A stretch of 64,000 nucleotides of DNA from Oscarella lobularis (lineage: Eukaryota > Porifera > Homoscleromorpha > Homosclerophorida > Oscarellidae). The stretch spans positions 2,294,001 through 2,358,000 of the forward strand of contig NC_089190.1 of assembly GCF_947507565.1 (NCBI RefSeq). The letters run 5' to 3'. This document shows, piece by piece, positions 1 to 11,316 of the stretch (the first letter of the stretch is position 1; each line of letters begins with the position of its first letter). Position numbers and translations under genes: made by a program. Under the pieces are notes generated by a model. That model searched no databases. It was not told the DNA's origin and saw only the letters and a program-made list of their open reading frames with translations.

Positions 1-1966
1 CGAAAGAAGCTAAGGGTAAGAGAAGACCCGAAAAAAAATCAAGATAATTATTATAGATTTTTAGGTACGAAGGTTATTGGAGCTCATTCGATGGAAGAAA
101 TGGTCGGAAAACTCAAAAAACCAAGAAGGGTGATGATGCTTGTCAAAGCTGGCGATGCCGTCGATAAATTCATTGACACATTGGTATTATCTATAAACCT
201 GTACTTCGATTTAAATTATTGATTTTTTATTAGGTTCCTTTGCTGGAAGAAGGAGATATCATTATCGATGGAGGAAACTCGCAATATAATGATTCTATAG
301 TAGGCAATGTTTTCTTCTCTCTTCTTTCATTGATTCCAATGCGTGGCTTTAGCGCCGAGCAAAGTATTTGGAGTCGAAGAAACTTCTCTTTGTCGGAAGC
401 GGCGTGTCAGGGGGAGAAGATGGCGCGCGCTATGGCCCTTCTCTTATGCCAGGAGGAGCCAAAGAAGCTTGGTACATTGAACATAATAATTAAAAATTTA
501 TTTATTTATTTTTTGTGCTTTTTTTGAGGCCTCACGTGAAGGCAATCTTTCAGGGAATTTCGGCCAAAGTGAATGGAGAGCCATGCTGTGATTGGGTAAA
601 ATAAAATTGAGTTTAAAAATTTAATGAATGGGTTTTGGGGGATTTAGGTTGGCGCAGACGGAGCGGGGCATTACGTGAAGATGGTCCACAATGGAATCGA
701 ATACGGAGACATGCAGGTCCTTAATAATAATTAATTAATTAATTATTTATTTATTTGAATAATGTTTAGTTGATTTGCGAAGCGTATCATTTGATGAAGG
801 ACGCGCTCGGAATGTCGGAAGACGAAATGAGCGCCGTCTTCGGCGAATGGAACAAAGGAGAACTCGATTCCTTCCTCATTGAAATCACTCAGGCAATTTT
901 GGCCTACAAGGACACAGACGGAGTTCCACTCGTTCGAAAGATACGAGATGCCGCTGGACAGGCAAACAGAGTCTATATATAAACATAAGGGAGAAAATAC
1001 ATAGTTTTTGTCTTAGAAAGGAACGGGTAAATGGACTGCCATTTCGTCTTTGGATATGGGAATTCCCGTTACTCTTATTGGTTTGAGAATCAATGTTTAT
1101 GTCTATTGATTTTTTTATGTTTTTTTTTTTCAGGGGAATCTGTGTTTGCTCGCTGTCTCTCGTCTTTGAAGGACGAAAGGGTGAAGGCGAGTGGGAGTTT
1201 GAAGGGGCCAAGTGGAGTCAAATTTGAGGGGAACAAAGCGGAAATGGTAGAACACATCAGACAGGTTAGTTTGGGTTTTTTCCTCTGTGTGAGTGTGGGG
1301 AGTTTGTTGCTTTGTCCTTAGGCTCTGTATGCGTCCAAGATCATTTCATATGCTCAAGGGTTTATGCTGCTGAGAGAAGCGGCTAAGGAATATGGTTGGG
1401 AGTTGAATTATGGCTCCATTGCTCTCATGTGGAGAGGCGGATGCATTATCAGGAGGTGTGGACTCGGCTAGGGTTAATTAATTAATTTATTTATTTCTTT
1501 TTAGTCGCTTCTTGGGAAATATCAAAGAAGCGTTCGACAAGAATCCCAGCTTGTCGAATCTCCTCCTTGACGATTTTTTCAAAGCAGCTATTCACAATTC
1601 CCAGGTAAAACACACTAAGGGGGGGGGGGGGGGGGGGGGGGAGCAAATCAACGATCTATCCTATATATATGTGTGTAGGCTTCTTGGCGCAAAGTCGTCT
1701 CTCTTGGAGTGACTCTTGGAATTCCAACACCTTGCTTTAGCACTGCTCTTGCTTTCTACGACGGATACAGGTAATGATTATTAATTTTATTGATTTTATT
1801 GATTTTTCTTTTTAGGTCAGAGTGTCTTCCTGCCAATCTAATTCAAGCTCAGAGAGACTATTTTGGTGCTCACACGTACGAGCTTCTCACTGCTCCAGGA
1901 AAATTCACTCACACCAATTGGACTGGTCACGGCGGAAGTGTCTCTTCGACGAGCTACAATGCCTAA
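1..1966 (+). CDS. PGD: 6-phosphogluconate dehydrogenase, decarboxylating (5'-truncated)
   Basis: Oxidises 6-phosphogluconate to ribulose 5-phosphate plus CO2 with NADP+ in the cytosolic pentose phosphate pathway. The window opens inside the gene, so the N-terminal Rossmann start is missing. Exons read as 1-15, 65-183, 234-299, 353-471, 529-595, 648-716, 770-961, 1017-1080, 1134-1264, 1322-1455, 1505-1604, 1679-1770 and 1816-1966. Joined, they track animal PGD closely: the IIDGGNS strand, the VSGGEEGARYGPS-like loop ([14 protein letters not shown] here), the catalytic Lys/His region around [21 protein letters not shown], and the C-terminal substrate-binding segment ending [10 protein letters not shown] before SSTSYNA. 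All introns are 45-75 bases. The intron after 961 begins GC rather than GT. The identification rests on near-continuous similarity and is secure. Confidence 0.96.
1619..1641 (+). repeat. poly-G tract (23 G) in a PGD intron
   Basis: An uninterrupted run of 23 G lies inside the 74-base intron 1605-1678 of PGD, about 37 bases before the acceptor. It takes up nearly a third of the intron. Homopolymer length may be inexact because such runs are prone to sequencing error. Confidence 0.9.
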
Positions 1967-2456
1967 GAAACGTTGATGATGGTGATGAACTTGTGTCGCG
2001 TTGTCTTCTCTTGTGTCTGTTGTTCTACGTCATTTACCACCTAGCACGCTAAAAGGGAATCTCGACTCATTGTCTTACGACGTTTTTTTTCTTTCGTCGA
2101 TTCGGCTTCAATGAGTGATCGAAACGAAGCGGGCGATGCGGAAACGAAGTAAAATAGAGTTTTCTAGCTGATGGTAATGACTGGTGCTGTAAAGAGCGGA
2201 ATCGTCGCGCCAGCGAACGGAGAAACTTCTCGCGACAGACAGATTTGGACCGAAAGCGTGCCTCCGCGAAGCAGAAAGGTAATCGAGGGATCGGCGCGTA
2301 CACATATACATATGTAGTCCGTTTCACGGTATGTTGTCTCGCGAGTTCACGCCTCCATGCATTCTCTCCGACCACACCCACGAAAAGCGGAACTCATACT
2401 TGTGTGACCCCTTTCCCCATTCACTGTCGTCCTCTTTTTCGCTTTTAAGCGACGCT

Positions 2457-4026
2457 ATGAACGGCTCTTGTCACGCCGCCGAAGCGAACGTTCATCGTCC
2501 GCTCGGTTATCACGTGAAATGGACGCAAAAACCCAAATCGGTTCTTGTCATCAAGAAATTTCGCGACAGAACGGTCACGTGCTGCTTCAAAAAGCTCATA
2601 TCGTGGCTACACGACGTAGAGAGACTTCGCGCGTTCTCGTATAGGGAAAATACGTGCCTCTTCCCTCCCCTCCCCTCCCCTAGGAAAAAAACATGTCGGT
2701 TTACGTCGAATCTTCGGTTCTCGACGAAGAAGAGCTTGCCGACGATCAGAAGTTTCAGAAACACTGCGAAAGACTTCACACGTGGATCCACGGCATGTCT
2801 ACCGAAAGGGGGGCCCCCTTTGTCCTCTTTTCTATTTCCGCTTTTCATAGGCGAAGACGAACTAAAGGATAAAATCGATTTTATTGTTTGTTTGGGGGGA
2901 GACGGGACTCTCTTATACGCTTCCTCTTTATTTCCGGTGAGACTAGTATAAGGGGGAGTAGTGGGGCCTCTCTTTTTTGATTCTGCTCGAAATTTAGTCG
3001 AGCGTTCCACCTCTGATTGGATTCCACTTGGGCTCCCTTGGCTTCCTCACACCATTCTCATTTGACAGCTACGATAAAACGATATCAAGTGTCATTGATG
3101 GTTAGGTCATTTCCTACTTGTCTGTATCTAAGAGGCATTAGATAGAGCTCTTACTTAGGTGATGCGAGACTGACGTTGCGACTTCGATTGCACTGTCTCG
3201 TGAAAAGCGATGTAGCTCCACGTCATCGAAAACAGTACTTTATTCAGAAAAGATCAGAGTCCTTTAGTCAGGCCGCGCCTGTTGTCAAGCAATTAACTGC
3301 TTCAAAAAAGGAAGCGCTTGTAAGTAGAGTAGAGAAAGAATGAGCAGGTGGGTAAAATTTTTTTAGGTGTTAAATGAATTGGTTATTGATCGCGGTCCCT
3401 CTCCTTATCTATCGAATCTAAACGTGTATCTAAACGACAATTTGGTAACAGTTGTTCAAGGAGACGGTAAATAATTAAGAAATAGTTTCTGAATTATTGA
3501 GTTTTTTTGCTAGGTTTGATTGTTGCTACTCCGACCGGAAGTACGGCTTATTCTGCGGCCGCTGGAAGCTCCATGGTTCATCCGAGCGTCCCCGCGATTA
3601 TTCTCGCGCCAATTTGTCCTCATTCGTTGTCGTTTCGACCCATTCTCGTTCCATCGGGAGTCAGCATCAAAGTTCGTTTTTTGTGACAACGCATTGTTGC
3701 TATGGTGATAATTAAAGTTTTAGATTTGCGTTGCCGACGATAGTCGTCACACGGCCTGGGCGTCGTTCGACGGCAGAAATCGACAGGAAATCAAACAAGG
3801 AGACAGGCAAATTATATAAATAAATAAATAAATAGTTTAATTTTCTTTTCTTAGTATTCTTGTTACGTCGTCAAAGTGGCCTCTTCCTTGCGTAACCAAG
3901 GGAGATCATTTGACTGACTGGTTTCGTAGCTTGTCCGAGTGTCTCAACTGGAATTATCGATTGAGACAGAAAAGTCTGGATGATGAAGCCAGCAAAGAAT
4001 CCTGCTTGAAAGTACCAGAGAATTAG
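2457..4026 (+). CDS. NADK: NAD kinase
   Basis: Phosphorylates NAD+ to NADP+ with ATP in the cytosol. The start at 2457 gives a short N-terminus leading into [10 protein letters not shown], the first strand of the kinase fold. The following exons carry the diagnostic [13 protein letters not shown] loop, [30 protein letters not shown] and [17 protein letters not shown] (nucleotide-binding), then [10 protein letters not shown] and a C-terminal tail. Exons are approximately 2457-2607, 2690-2792, 2851-2936, 2998-3100, 3159-3319, 3367-3466, 3514-3671, 3724-3806 and 3855-4026. The introns at 2793-2850 and 3807-3854 only keep frame if they start with GC, so they look like GC-AG introns; the second is clearer than the first. 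Human NADK has a longer regulatory N-terminus that is not evident here. The gene follows PGD on the same strand and its product supplies PGD's cofactor, but nothing shows linked expression. Confidence 0.94.
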
Positions 4027-4237
4027 ACCATGTATCTATCTAATCTCATTTTTAAACTCAATATTAACTGTGAAAGCGTGATTATAAGAATATATAGTAT
4101 ACATAACTTATAAATGTAGGATGGATAATGAATTCCAATCTACAAGGTCAGCACGTGACGTAGAGTGATCCTCCAAACCTGTTTCTGAGTCGTTTGGCTC
4201 TGTTTTAGAAGAAGAAATCGTCCGTGTCGATTTCACG

Positions 4238-6267
4238 ATGTCCTTTGCCTTTCTACTTCTCATTTTGATTCGTATTACTTTGATTCCACGTCGCCTCTTG
4301 CAGTTTTCGAATCTGGGCGTTTCTAGCTGGTCCAGCTGCGTGCTGGGACTTCATTCGACGGCCCCAGAACCAAACGGTGAATCTTGGCGCCGTTGCGACG
4401 ATCGAATGCGAAGCGCCGGCGAGCGTTCACCCCATCTATCAATTCAGACGAGGAAACGGGCAAGCCTTCTCAAACAGGCAAGTATAATGAGACGGCGATT
4501 GAGTATCTTCTTTTATTTGCTCGTGGATAGAATCGTCGCTCGTCATGGAGACTTGACTATAACGGATGTGAAGTTGGAGGACGAGGGATGGTATCTGTGC
4601 ATTGTGAGCGCCGACGGAGGAGTCGTCAAATCGGCGTCTTCGTATCTATCAGTTGCACGTACGTACATAGAAAAAAAGTGAATTTTTCTTATAAAAAATC
4701 TGATATTTCAGCTCCTCCTAAATTCGTTCTGACTCCCCACAATATAACGGTAAACCTCGGGCGCACTGCTACTCTTTCCTGTTCGGCTACACCTTCGACT
4801 GGGGCTACGTATGAGTGGCTCAAAGGAGACACGCTTTTGATACCGGGACGCGATACGTCTGTCAATAAAGACACGGGACTTCTCACGAAGTACAACGTCA
4901 ACTTGGATGACGTGGCTATTTATACGTGCAGAGCGACGACAACGAGAGGAGTCATATCAGCATCAGCAGCCATACTCATTCCAAGTAATAAATAAAATAA
5001 AAAATATTCGACGGGGATTTTTTCTTCTTTTTTTTTATTAAGATTTGAGTGCTCCCACTACGCCGAAGATTGAAAGTTTCGGCGTTGATCCCGTTTCCGT
5101 TCGATGCACCACTTCGGGTGCACCTTCGCCCGTTTTCGCGTGGACTCACAATAACAAGTAAGTTCGAGAGATCGGAGAGAATTTTGATAGGAAGTCCAAT
5201 CTTTTATCTGCAGCAATTTGGACACGGTTTTAGTAAAATCTCTTGTAAGTAGCGAAATTTCCGAAGTCTCGGCTGAGGAATCGGGCGTTTATACGTGCAA
5301 GGCATCGAACATTATGGGAGTGACAAGCGCCAGTATAACAATCTCAATTAGTACGTACAACAAAGGAATTAAAAGTATTAATTTTGGACCTTTGCAGAAG
5401 AGAATCCGACTCCCGCCGAGCCCACTTCTAAACCGGCAATAACTCCCGTTATTACCGGTATCATCATAGCCGCAGTCATTCTCGTTGTGACGATAACAAT
5501 CGGGGGAATCGTCTGCTGTTGCACGGGCCGAAGAAAGACCTATCATTCAAGGCCTTCATATAGAAGACGACGAAGTACATAAAACAAAAACAAAAAGAAT
5601 TCTATATAGTGTCTCTTTAGAACGACTACGACGTGAAGACTACGACGATAATATGTGGACCGCTTTGGGTATGAGACCGTCGTGGGACAGCGATCGTCAC
5701 ATGATGGGCTTTGGAATGGATCGTCCGTTTAGCAGCTCTTCAAATATGCCTCTATCCGAATACGATTATGCGTCGCGACCGGTGAGTTTTAATTTTGCTA
5801 AACGCGGTAGCATGAGTCTCGGCGGCAAATCGTCGTTTTCGCCGTCGAATCCCATGGGCGGAAATCGTCACACCATCAATCCCGGCTACGGCGACTTGGA
5901 CGACATCGAATCGACGTTGCAAAGACAAGTGAGAGAACTCGATTCCATTCCGAGTGCAAGTGCCGCCTCGACGCCGGCTAGCATCGGAGGCGGCAGAGGG
6001 AAACGACCAAAAGAAGCGGAACGAGAAGTGGAACGGTACTCGACGTTGACTCGTATGATGTCCGGAGATCCCTTCGAGGAGCCGGAGGAGTGGGGCCCCG
6101 AACATGAGGACGTCGTCTCGCTGCAGAATAATATTCGAATGAGTCGAGTTTTTGAAGTGACGTCATTGCGACGTAGTTTCGTGTCCGATCGTCAGCGACG
6201 ACGGGAAACAATTAGTGAGGAAGATAGCGACGATTACGATTACGACGACGAAGATGACGATATTTGA
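4238..6267 (+). CDS. Ig-domain type I membrane protein A (three Ig domains)
   Basis: Predicted cell-surface protein with a signal peptide (MSFAFLLLILI), three I-set-like immunoglobulin domains, one membrane span and a roughly 230-residue cytoplasmic tail. Exons: 4238-4271, 4327-4477, 4531-4658, 4712-4984, 5043-5157, 5214-5350, 5398-5574, 5621-6267. Each Ig domain shows the paired cysteines and the D/E-x-G-x-Y-x-C signature (EGWYLC, VAIYTC, SGVYTC). The membrane span is ITPVITGIIIAAVILVVTIT, followed by CCC and a basic stop-transfer stretch. The tail is rich in Ser, Arg and Tyr (SEYDYAS, NPGYGDL) and ends in an acidic run DDYDYDDEDDDI. Most introns are phase 1, as in other Ig genes. Intron 4478-4530 starts GCAAGT. 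No orthologue is recognised; adhesion or receptor roles are guesses. A homologous gene lies immediately downstream. Confidence 0.85.
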
Positions 6268-6355
6268 TCCTAATTTTAGACTGTATGTAAATTACGTGCC
6301 GCTTTGTTTATGTTATCACGTGAGGACTTGGGGCGTTGTCTTGCTGCGACGATCG

Positions 6356-8833
6356 ATGCTCTGTTTTGCTGCTGTGCTTTACTGCACAATTCCACATCTA
6401 GTATCAGGTAGTTGCATGCGTAGTGTTTCTTGTAATATTCGTCTATTATTTTCTTTTCAGGGGTGGTGCAATTTACTCGTTCACCCCAGTCGGTTACTGT
6501 GAAAGAAGGCGTTACGGTGATTTTGCCTTGTTCTGCTATTGGCAGTCCATCTCCTGTCATTCATTGGAGAAAGGGTGCTCAGAATCGTTTACTGACTGCA
6601 GAAGTGAATGGAAGCCTCGTCTTGCCATTTGTAAAGAAGACGGATGAAGGATATTACATTTGCGTGGCAACGAGTGGGAATGATACAAAAGAAGTATCTG
6701 CTTTTGTATCTGTCAATTGTAAGCAGAATGATTAATCAGTAAAGAAATTAATCCATATATATATATTTAGATCGCTTTAATCCCTTCATTGCTATTGGTC
6801 CGATAAATGAAACTGTCGCCGAAGGGAGCGTCGTTACATTTTCGTGCGTGGTTGTCGGAAGGCCTTCTCCAGCTATCATTTGGGAAAAGCAAACAGGAGA
6901 TCTTCCAGCAGAGTACGTTGATCATACCATGCATAAAAGAAGTGGACTGCATGATGACCTCTTGTAGCAAAGCGGTGATCAATGCCAATGGAAGTCTCAC
7001 AGTCTCAAATTTAGTCAAATCCGATAGCGGATTTTATGAGTGCCTTGCTTCCAATTTTCATAGTGTTGCTAAAGCTCGAGCTTATCTCAGTGTCCTAGGT
7101 AAGATCCTTAGGATTAGAAATGAGTGTCATTAATTTTTTATTAGATCCAATCATGTTTCTCAAAAAGCCGACCAATCAGAAACCGAGCATAGGAGGCACG
7201 GTGCTCTTGGAGTGCGAAATCGATCCAAGCGGAACGCCAGCTACAATCGCTTGGCTCAAGGACAACGTGCCACTAAATTTCACATCGAAAATTCGACTCC
7301 TTCCACTTGGGAGTCTAACGATAAGTTCTCTAATACGAGACGACATGGGGTATTATACGTGTCAAGCCAATGGGGCTGTTGGGCGAGTTGAAACATCAGC
7401 GACGATCATATTGCCAGGTTAGAGTAATTTCCAGTAAAAAAATCGCTTTCTTTATTCGGCGCTTTTGCGTGAAGGTGCTATGGCTCCTCAACTTCTATCG
7501 ATTCCCCAAGATACGACAGTAAATTTGAACGATGATCTAGGATTGCTTTGTGAAGCTACAGGACTTCCAACTCCAACGATATTGTGGAAAAAGGATGGCA
7601 AAAGGTAATCAATCGTGGCCTTTCTCTGTCATATCTCAAGAACTATTCTCTCAGCCTGGCTAGCATTGAGACACTTTCTAATCCCAAGCGTTACACGTTG
7701 ACAAACGGTCGTCTGACAATAGCGCACACGATTTATGAAGACGCTGGTGTCTATACCTGCATAGCCAATAATATTGTCGGCAATTCCCAGGCAACGGTCA
7801 CCGTCACTATCCGAGGTAAAATTGAAAATATTATTAGCTAAAATCATTTGAATGCTGAGTGTGCGTTTTAGCCTCGGTTATTCCTTCGAAACCGGCGTCG
7901 CTTCAAACCCAAGGTTAGTTGATGTACCAAAAGTCTTAGTGCTTGTTTAATTAACTTGATATACTTAGGGCCCTCCAATGAGCCAAAGAAAAGTAAGAAA
8001 ATAGCGCGTTGTATGCGAAGTATAGCTCTATACTTTTTTTGTCAGACGACTACGGTTGGCCTGGCTGGTTTAAGTGGAATATCGTAAGCGTGGGAATAGC
8101 AAGTTTACTTGGCGGACTTCTGCTGATGATTTTATTCGTCATCACTTTCCTTTGCTATAAGCGGTGTAATCGCACGGCTAAACCAAAGGCAAAGCAATCA
8201 TTTTCCGGTACAAAATAACACACGAGATTAAAACTATGATCACGATGTTGTTGTTGTTGTTTAGCTGGCAAACAAATGACTTCTCCGGCGGTCTTCACTC
8301 CACAGATGCAGGGCGCGTCCACTTACGCTTTTCCGAATCCTCGCTTTGAGCCCGAGGAATTACCGTCTGGAAACGGACACGTTCCACTCGAAGCAGACCA
8401 GCTCTCATTCAACTCTGATGAATTTGAATACGATGAAGAAGGAGAGTCGGAAGAGGAACCCTACAGTAGTGAGGAGTCTTATGAAGACGAAACGGAGGAA
8501 AGTAGCATTCAAAGGCCGCCACGACGACCACGTCAGCGAGAAAGCGAGAGAAGACCAAGCAGTCATCCAGTTCCAGATCGCAATCCCATATCAAAAAAGA
8601 AAGTTTCCAAAGAGGTGTGGGATTATCGTCACAGCAGTGCGAGTCAATATCCAAAGGCCGGCGAAAAAGGAGCGCAGGAATACGACGTCTCCAATAGGCT
8701 TCACAGATTGTCAAAAGGAAAAGCTGTACCTCAAGGAACATCGACGACTCTGCAACGAGGTTCTGAGCAGAATTACAGCCGCCGTCACAGCAGTCAGGCG
8801 CACCAGCTCAATGACCACGACATGTCGTATTAA
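6356..8833 (+). CDS. Ig-domain type I membrane protein B (four Ig domains)
   Basis: Second Ig-family surface protein in tandem, starting only 88 bases after gene A stops. The signal peptide is MLCFAAVLYCTIPHLVSG. Exons: 6356-6407, 6461-6718, 6771-6912, 6968-7098, 7145-7417, 7475-7604, 7655-7815, 7872-7913, 7969-7992, 8046-8207, 8265-8833. Four Ig domains follow, each with Cys...Trp...Tyr-x-Cys (EGYYIC, SGFYEC, MGYYTC, AGVYTC). A short stalk encoded by two tiny exons leads to a membrane span (IASLLGGLLLMILFVITFL) and a tail of about 200 residues. The tail has an acidic cluster (about 8415-8510), several tyrosines in acidic context (EFEYDEE, EEPYSSE, ESYEDE) and ends HDMSY. The shared plan and intron phases suggest that A and B arose by duplication, although their tails are unlike. 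The function is unknown. Confidence 0.85.
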
Positions 8834-8946
8834 CACGTATTTTTTTCTAGCTAAATTTCACGCCGAGCAATCATTGCTTGAGAGGTTATTTTATTCCACG
8901 CCTACAGTCTAAATATAGGCTATCGTCCTTCCCGTACACGAACGTA

Positions 8947-9993
8947 ATGGCAGCTCTCCTTAGACAGGCTCAGCGCTCGTCTAGACGACTTCTACACAAG
9001 CTGTCGTCTATGCCCATGCAGCAGTGTCGTAAACAGGCAACGTCTTCATCGATACGAGGCGTAAGTCAGCTCAAAAGGCAGCCGTTTTGCATGGACTACT
9101 GTTCTACGTGCAGCCGATATCGTGGATGTCTTTGGGACTGTCTCTAGCCGCCGGTGGAGGCGCTCTTATTTACGTGCGAAAGCTCAAACGGGACAAAGAC
9201 GAAGGTAGGCGCGCGAGAGCATCATTGACAACAAATGTTTTTCTACGTGTATGATGGCACAGTGGCGCTACGGGAACGCCAGCGATCGCTGGGGAAACCG
9301 GCGCTAGGTGGACCATTTGCTCTCGTCGATCAGGACGGACGGGAGAAGACGGAGAAAGATTTCCTGGGAAAATGGACGATCTTTTACTTCGGATTCACTC
9401 ACTGTCCCGACATATGTCCCGAAGAGTTGGAAAAACTGACGAGCGTAGTAGAAGAATTAGGTGAGAGAGGGGGTATAGATACTGTACCTCTTCTAACGAA
9501 ATTCTCGGATAAGACCAACTGGACAAAGTGACAGGATCAGAGGCTATACATCAACTCCAGCCAGTTTTCATAAGCGTCGATCCGGAACGAGATAACCCGG
9601 CGGCAATCAAGGAATATCTCAAAGGCAGAGAGAAAATAAATACGTAGAACTTTCTATACTAAGTGCTTGTGCAATTAGACTTTCATCCGCGTTTGATTGG
9701 CCTAACGGGAAGCAGCGAAGCAATAGGCCAAGTGACAAAAGCATATCGAGTATATTTCAGCAAGGGTCCAGCAGACGAAGACAACGATTATATTGTATAA
9801 ATAAATAAATAAATAAATAAATAATCATTATTATTTTATTTTGTTGTTCTAGGTTGATCATAGCATCATTATGTATTTGGTGAACCCTGAGGGTGTGTGT
9901 ACAGAGTATTACGGTCAGAATAAAACGAAGGATGAAATTGTGGCAAGCATAGCTAACTATATGCTCCAATACCAAAAATCACACAAAAAATAA
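8947..9993 (+). CDS. SCO1: SCO1/SCO2 family copper chaperone for cytochrome c oxidase
   Basis: Mitochondrial inner-membrane copper chaperone that metallates the CuA site of cytochrome oxidase subunit II. Exons: 8947-9060, 9114-9204, 9263-9460, 9514-9624, 9679-9794, 9853-9993. The N-terminus is basic and Ser-rich (a likely mitochondrial presequence), followed by a membrane segment ([16 protein letters not shown]). The thioredoxin-like domain carries the copper-binding CxxxC ([10 protein letters not shown]) and the third ligand His in VDHSIIMYL. It also has [13 protein letters not shown] and the [11 protein letters not shown] segment typical of SCO proteins. The intron 9625-9678 must begin GC (AAAG|GCAGAG) to keep frame. 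The sequence does not distinguish SCO1 from SCO2. It ends 51 bases from the stop codon of the convergent oxidoreductase gene. Confidence 0.94.
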
Positions 9994-10044
9994 TTTGAAT
10001 TAATAAAGACACCATCTCTGTTTTGCAGAGTCAGAAATAACTGT

Positions 10045-11061
10045 TCAAAATTCTGCTTGAAATTTGATGACTTTGCTGGTTTGATACGACTCCTCGCAAA
10101 TTTTTGCAATTTTCATGACAGCAACGGCATCCTTTTTTGTCGAAATCAATTCCTTTTCACCCAGCATAACGTCGACAAAATGATCTAATTCATTTTCATA
10201 GGCATATTGGTATCGCTGAGGAAATGAGTGTAGGAGCACATCAGAACATTCTCCGAGAGGAGAAAAACGGGTGACAGTGCTGCGTTTTGCATTGGCAGCT
10301 ATTATCATGCCTTTGTCTCCATGAACCTCAATTCTCTGATCATAACCGTATGAAGAATATCTACTCATATCGATTTGAGCGATGACTCCGCTCGGGAACT
10401 TCATCACTATGGCAATCGTGTCGACGTCACCGGCGTCTGCAATGTCCCGTCGAAATGCGTGGGCTTGGGCTTGGATGGTTATTGGCAATTCGCCGACGAT
10501 CCAGCACACTAAATCGATGTCGTGGACGCTCGAATCGACGAAAAAGCCGCCCGATGTGCGAACGTATTCGATCGACGGCGACGGCGAATCGCGACTGCAC
10601 GTCTTGATCACGTGCAGTTTTCCTATTTCGCCTTTGCGCATGCGATCGCGTACGTCGACGAAATTGGGATCGAATCGACGCTGGAATGCGCAGAAAAGCG
10701 GCTTGCCTACTCGAGCCGCTTCGTTGTAGATTTGTACGACCGCGTCGATCGATTTCGCTATAGGCTTCTCGCAAAAAACGCCTTTTTTGGCGTGCAATGC
10801 CGCGCGGACGATTTTCTCGTGCGTGTGGGTCGGAGTCGCAACGATAACGAATTGCACGGCACTGTCGCTTAGCACGTCCTCCGTGCACCTCGAATCGACC
10901 ACTTTAGCCGTCGCTATCCCCGTCGATTCGAGCGCTTTCTCCGCTTTTGCAATATCATCCTCGACGACGTAGAGAAGATCGATTCGACGATTTCTCGCGA
11001 CGTTGTTCAAGTGTATCGTACCGGCGCGGCCAGCACCGAATAGAACAAGACCAAGGCGCAT
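10045..11061 (-). CDS. Gfo/Idh/MocA-family NAD(P)-dependent oxidoreductase, copy 1
   Basis: Intronless, about 339 residues, similar to bacterial-type myo-inositol 2-dehydrogenases. The N-terminal Rossmann motif is VLFGAGRAGTIHLNN. The family EKP motif appears as FCEKPIAKS, and the catalytic D-x3-H as DSSVHDIDLV, so the enzyme looks intact. I chose the internal Met at 11061 because it aligns exactly with the start of copy 2; an in-frame upstream Met at 11109 would add 16 residues. The substrate is not predictable from sequence: inositol or another sugar/polyol is likely. A near twin lies 256 bases upstream in the same orientation, so this is a tandem duplicate. Lack of introns in a genome where most genes have many is consistent with acquisition from bacteria or retroposition. 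Confidence 0.9.
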   Translation of the reverse strand: MRLGLVLFGAGRAGTIHLNNVARNRRIDLLYVVEDDIAKAEKALESTGIATAKVVDSRCTEDVLSDSAVQFVIVATPTHTHEKIVRAALHAKKGVFCEKPIAKSIDAVVQIYNEAARVGKPLFCAFQRRFDPNFVDVRDRMRKGEIGKLHVIKTCSRDSPSPSIEYVRTSGGFFVDSSVHDIDLVCWIVGELPITIQAQAHAFRRDIADAGDVDTIAIVMKFPSGVIAQIDMSRYSSYGYDQRIEVHGDKGMIIAANAKRSTVTRFSPLGECSDVLLHSFPQRYQYAYENELDHFVDVMLGEKELISTKKDAVAVMKIAKICEESYQTSKVIKFQAEF

Positions 11062-11316
11062 GATCACGTGTGTAAGGGAAAGGGAGGGGGCGTGGACTCG
11101 ACCAGTCAAACCTGTTGATCGCTTTAGCGCAACGTTACATCTGAGGAGGTGAGTATCGATAATTTATTTTTTAAATTAATGTCACATACCATAACATTAA
11201 CTTTTTGAAGAAAGAAATAACATGCGTGGTACGCTTCTACTGTACAGTTAGGGAGTCCTACTGCAAAAAAAGTTATTGATTTTCTGATATAGGAGTGCTT
11301 CTTTTCCCATATTCAT

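Noticed and set aside
2067-2381. Minus-strand open frame in the PGD-NADK gap
   Set aside because: Basic, low-complexity translation antisense to the NADK leader region; no homology recognised.
4326-4477. Reading the first Ig exon in the frame of the signal peptide without an intron
   Set aside because: That frame gives no Ig features and stops being sensible; a 55-base intron at 4272-4326 restores a clean Ig domain in another frame.
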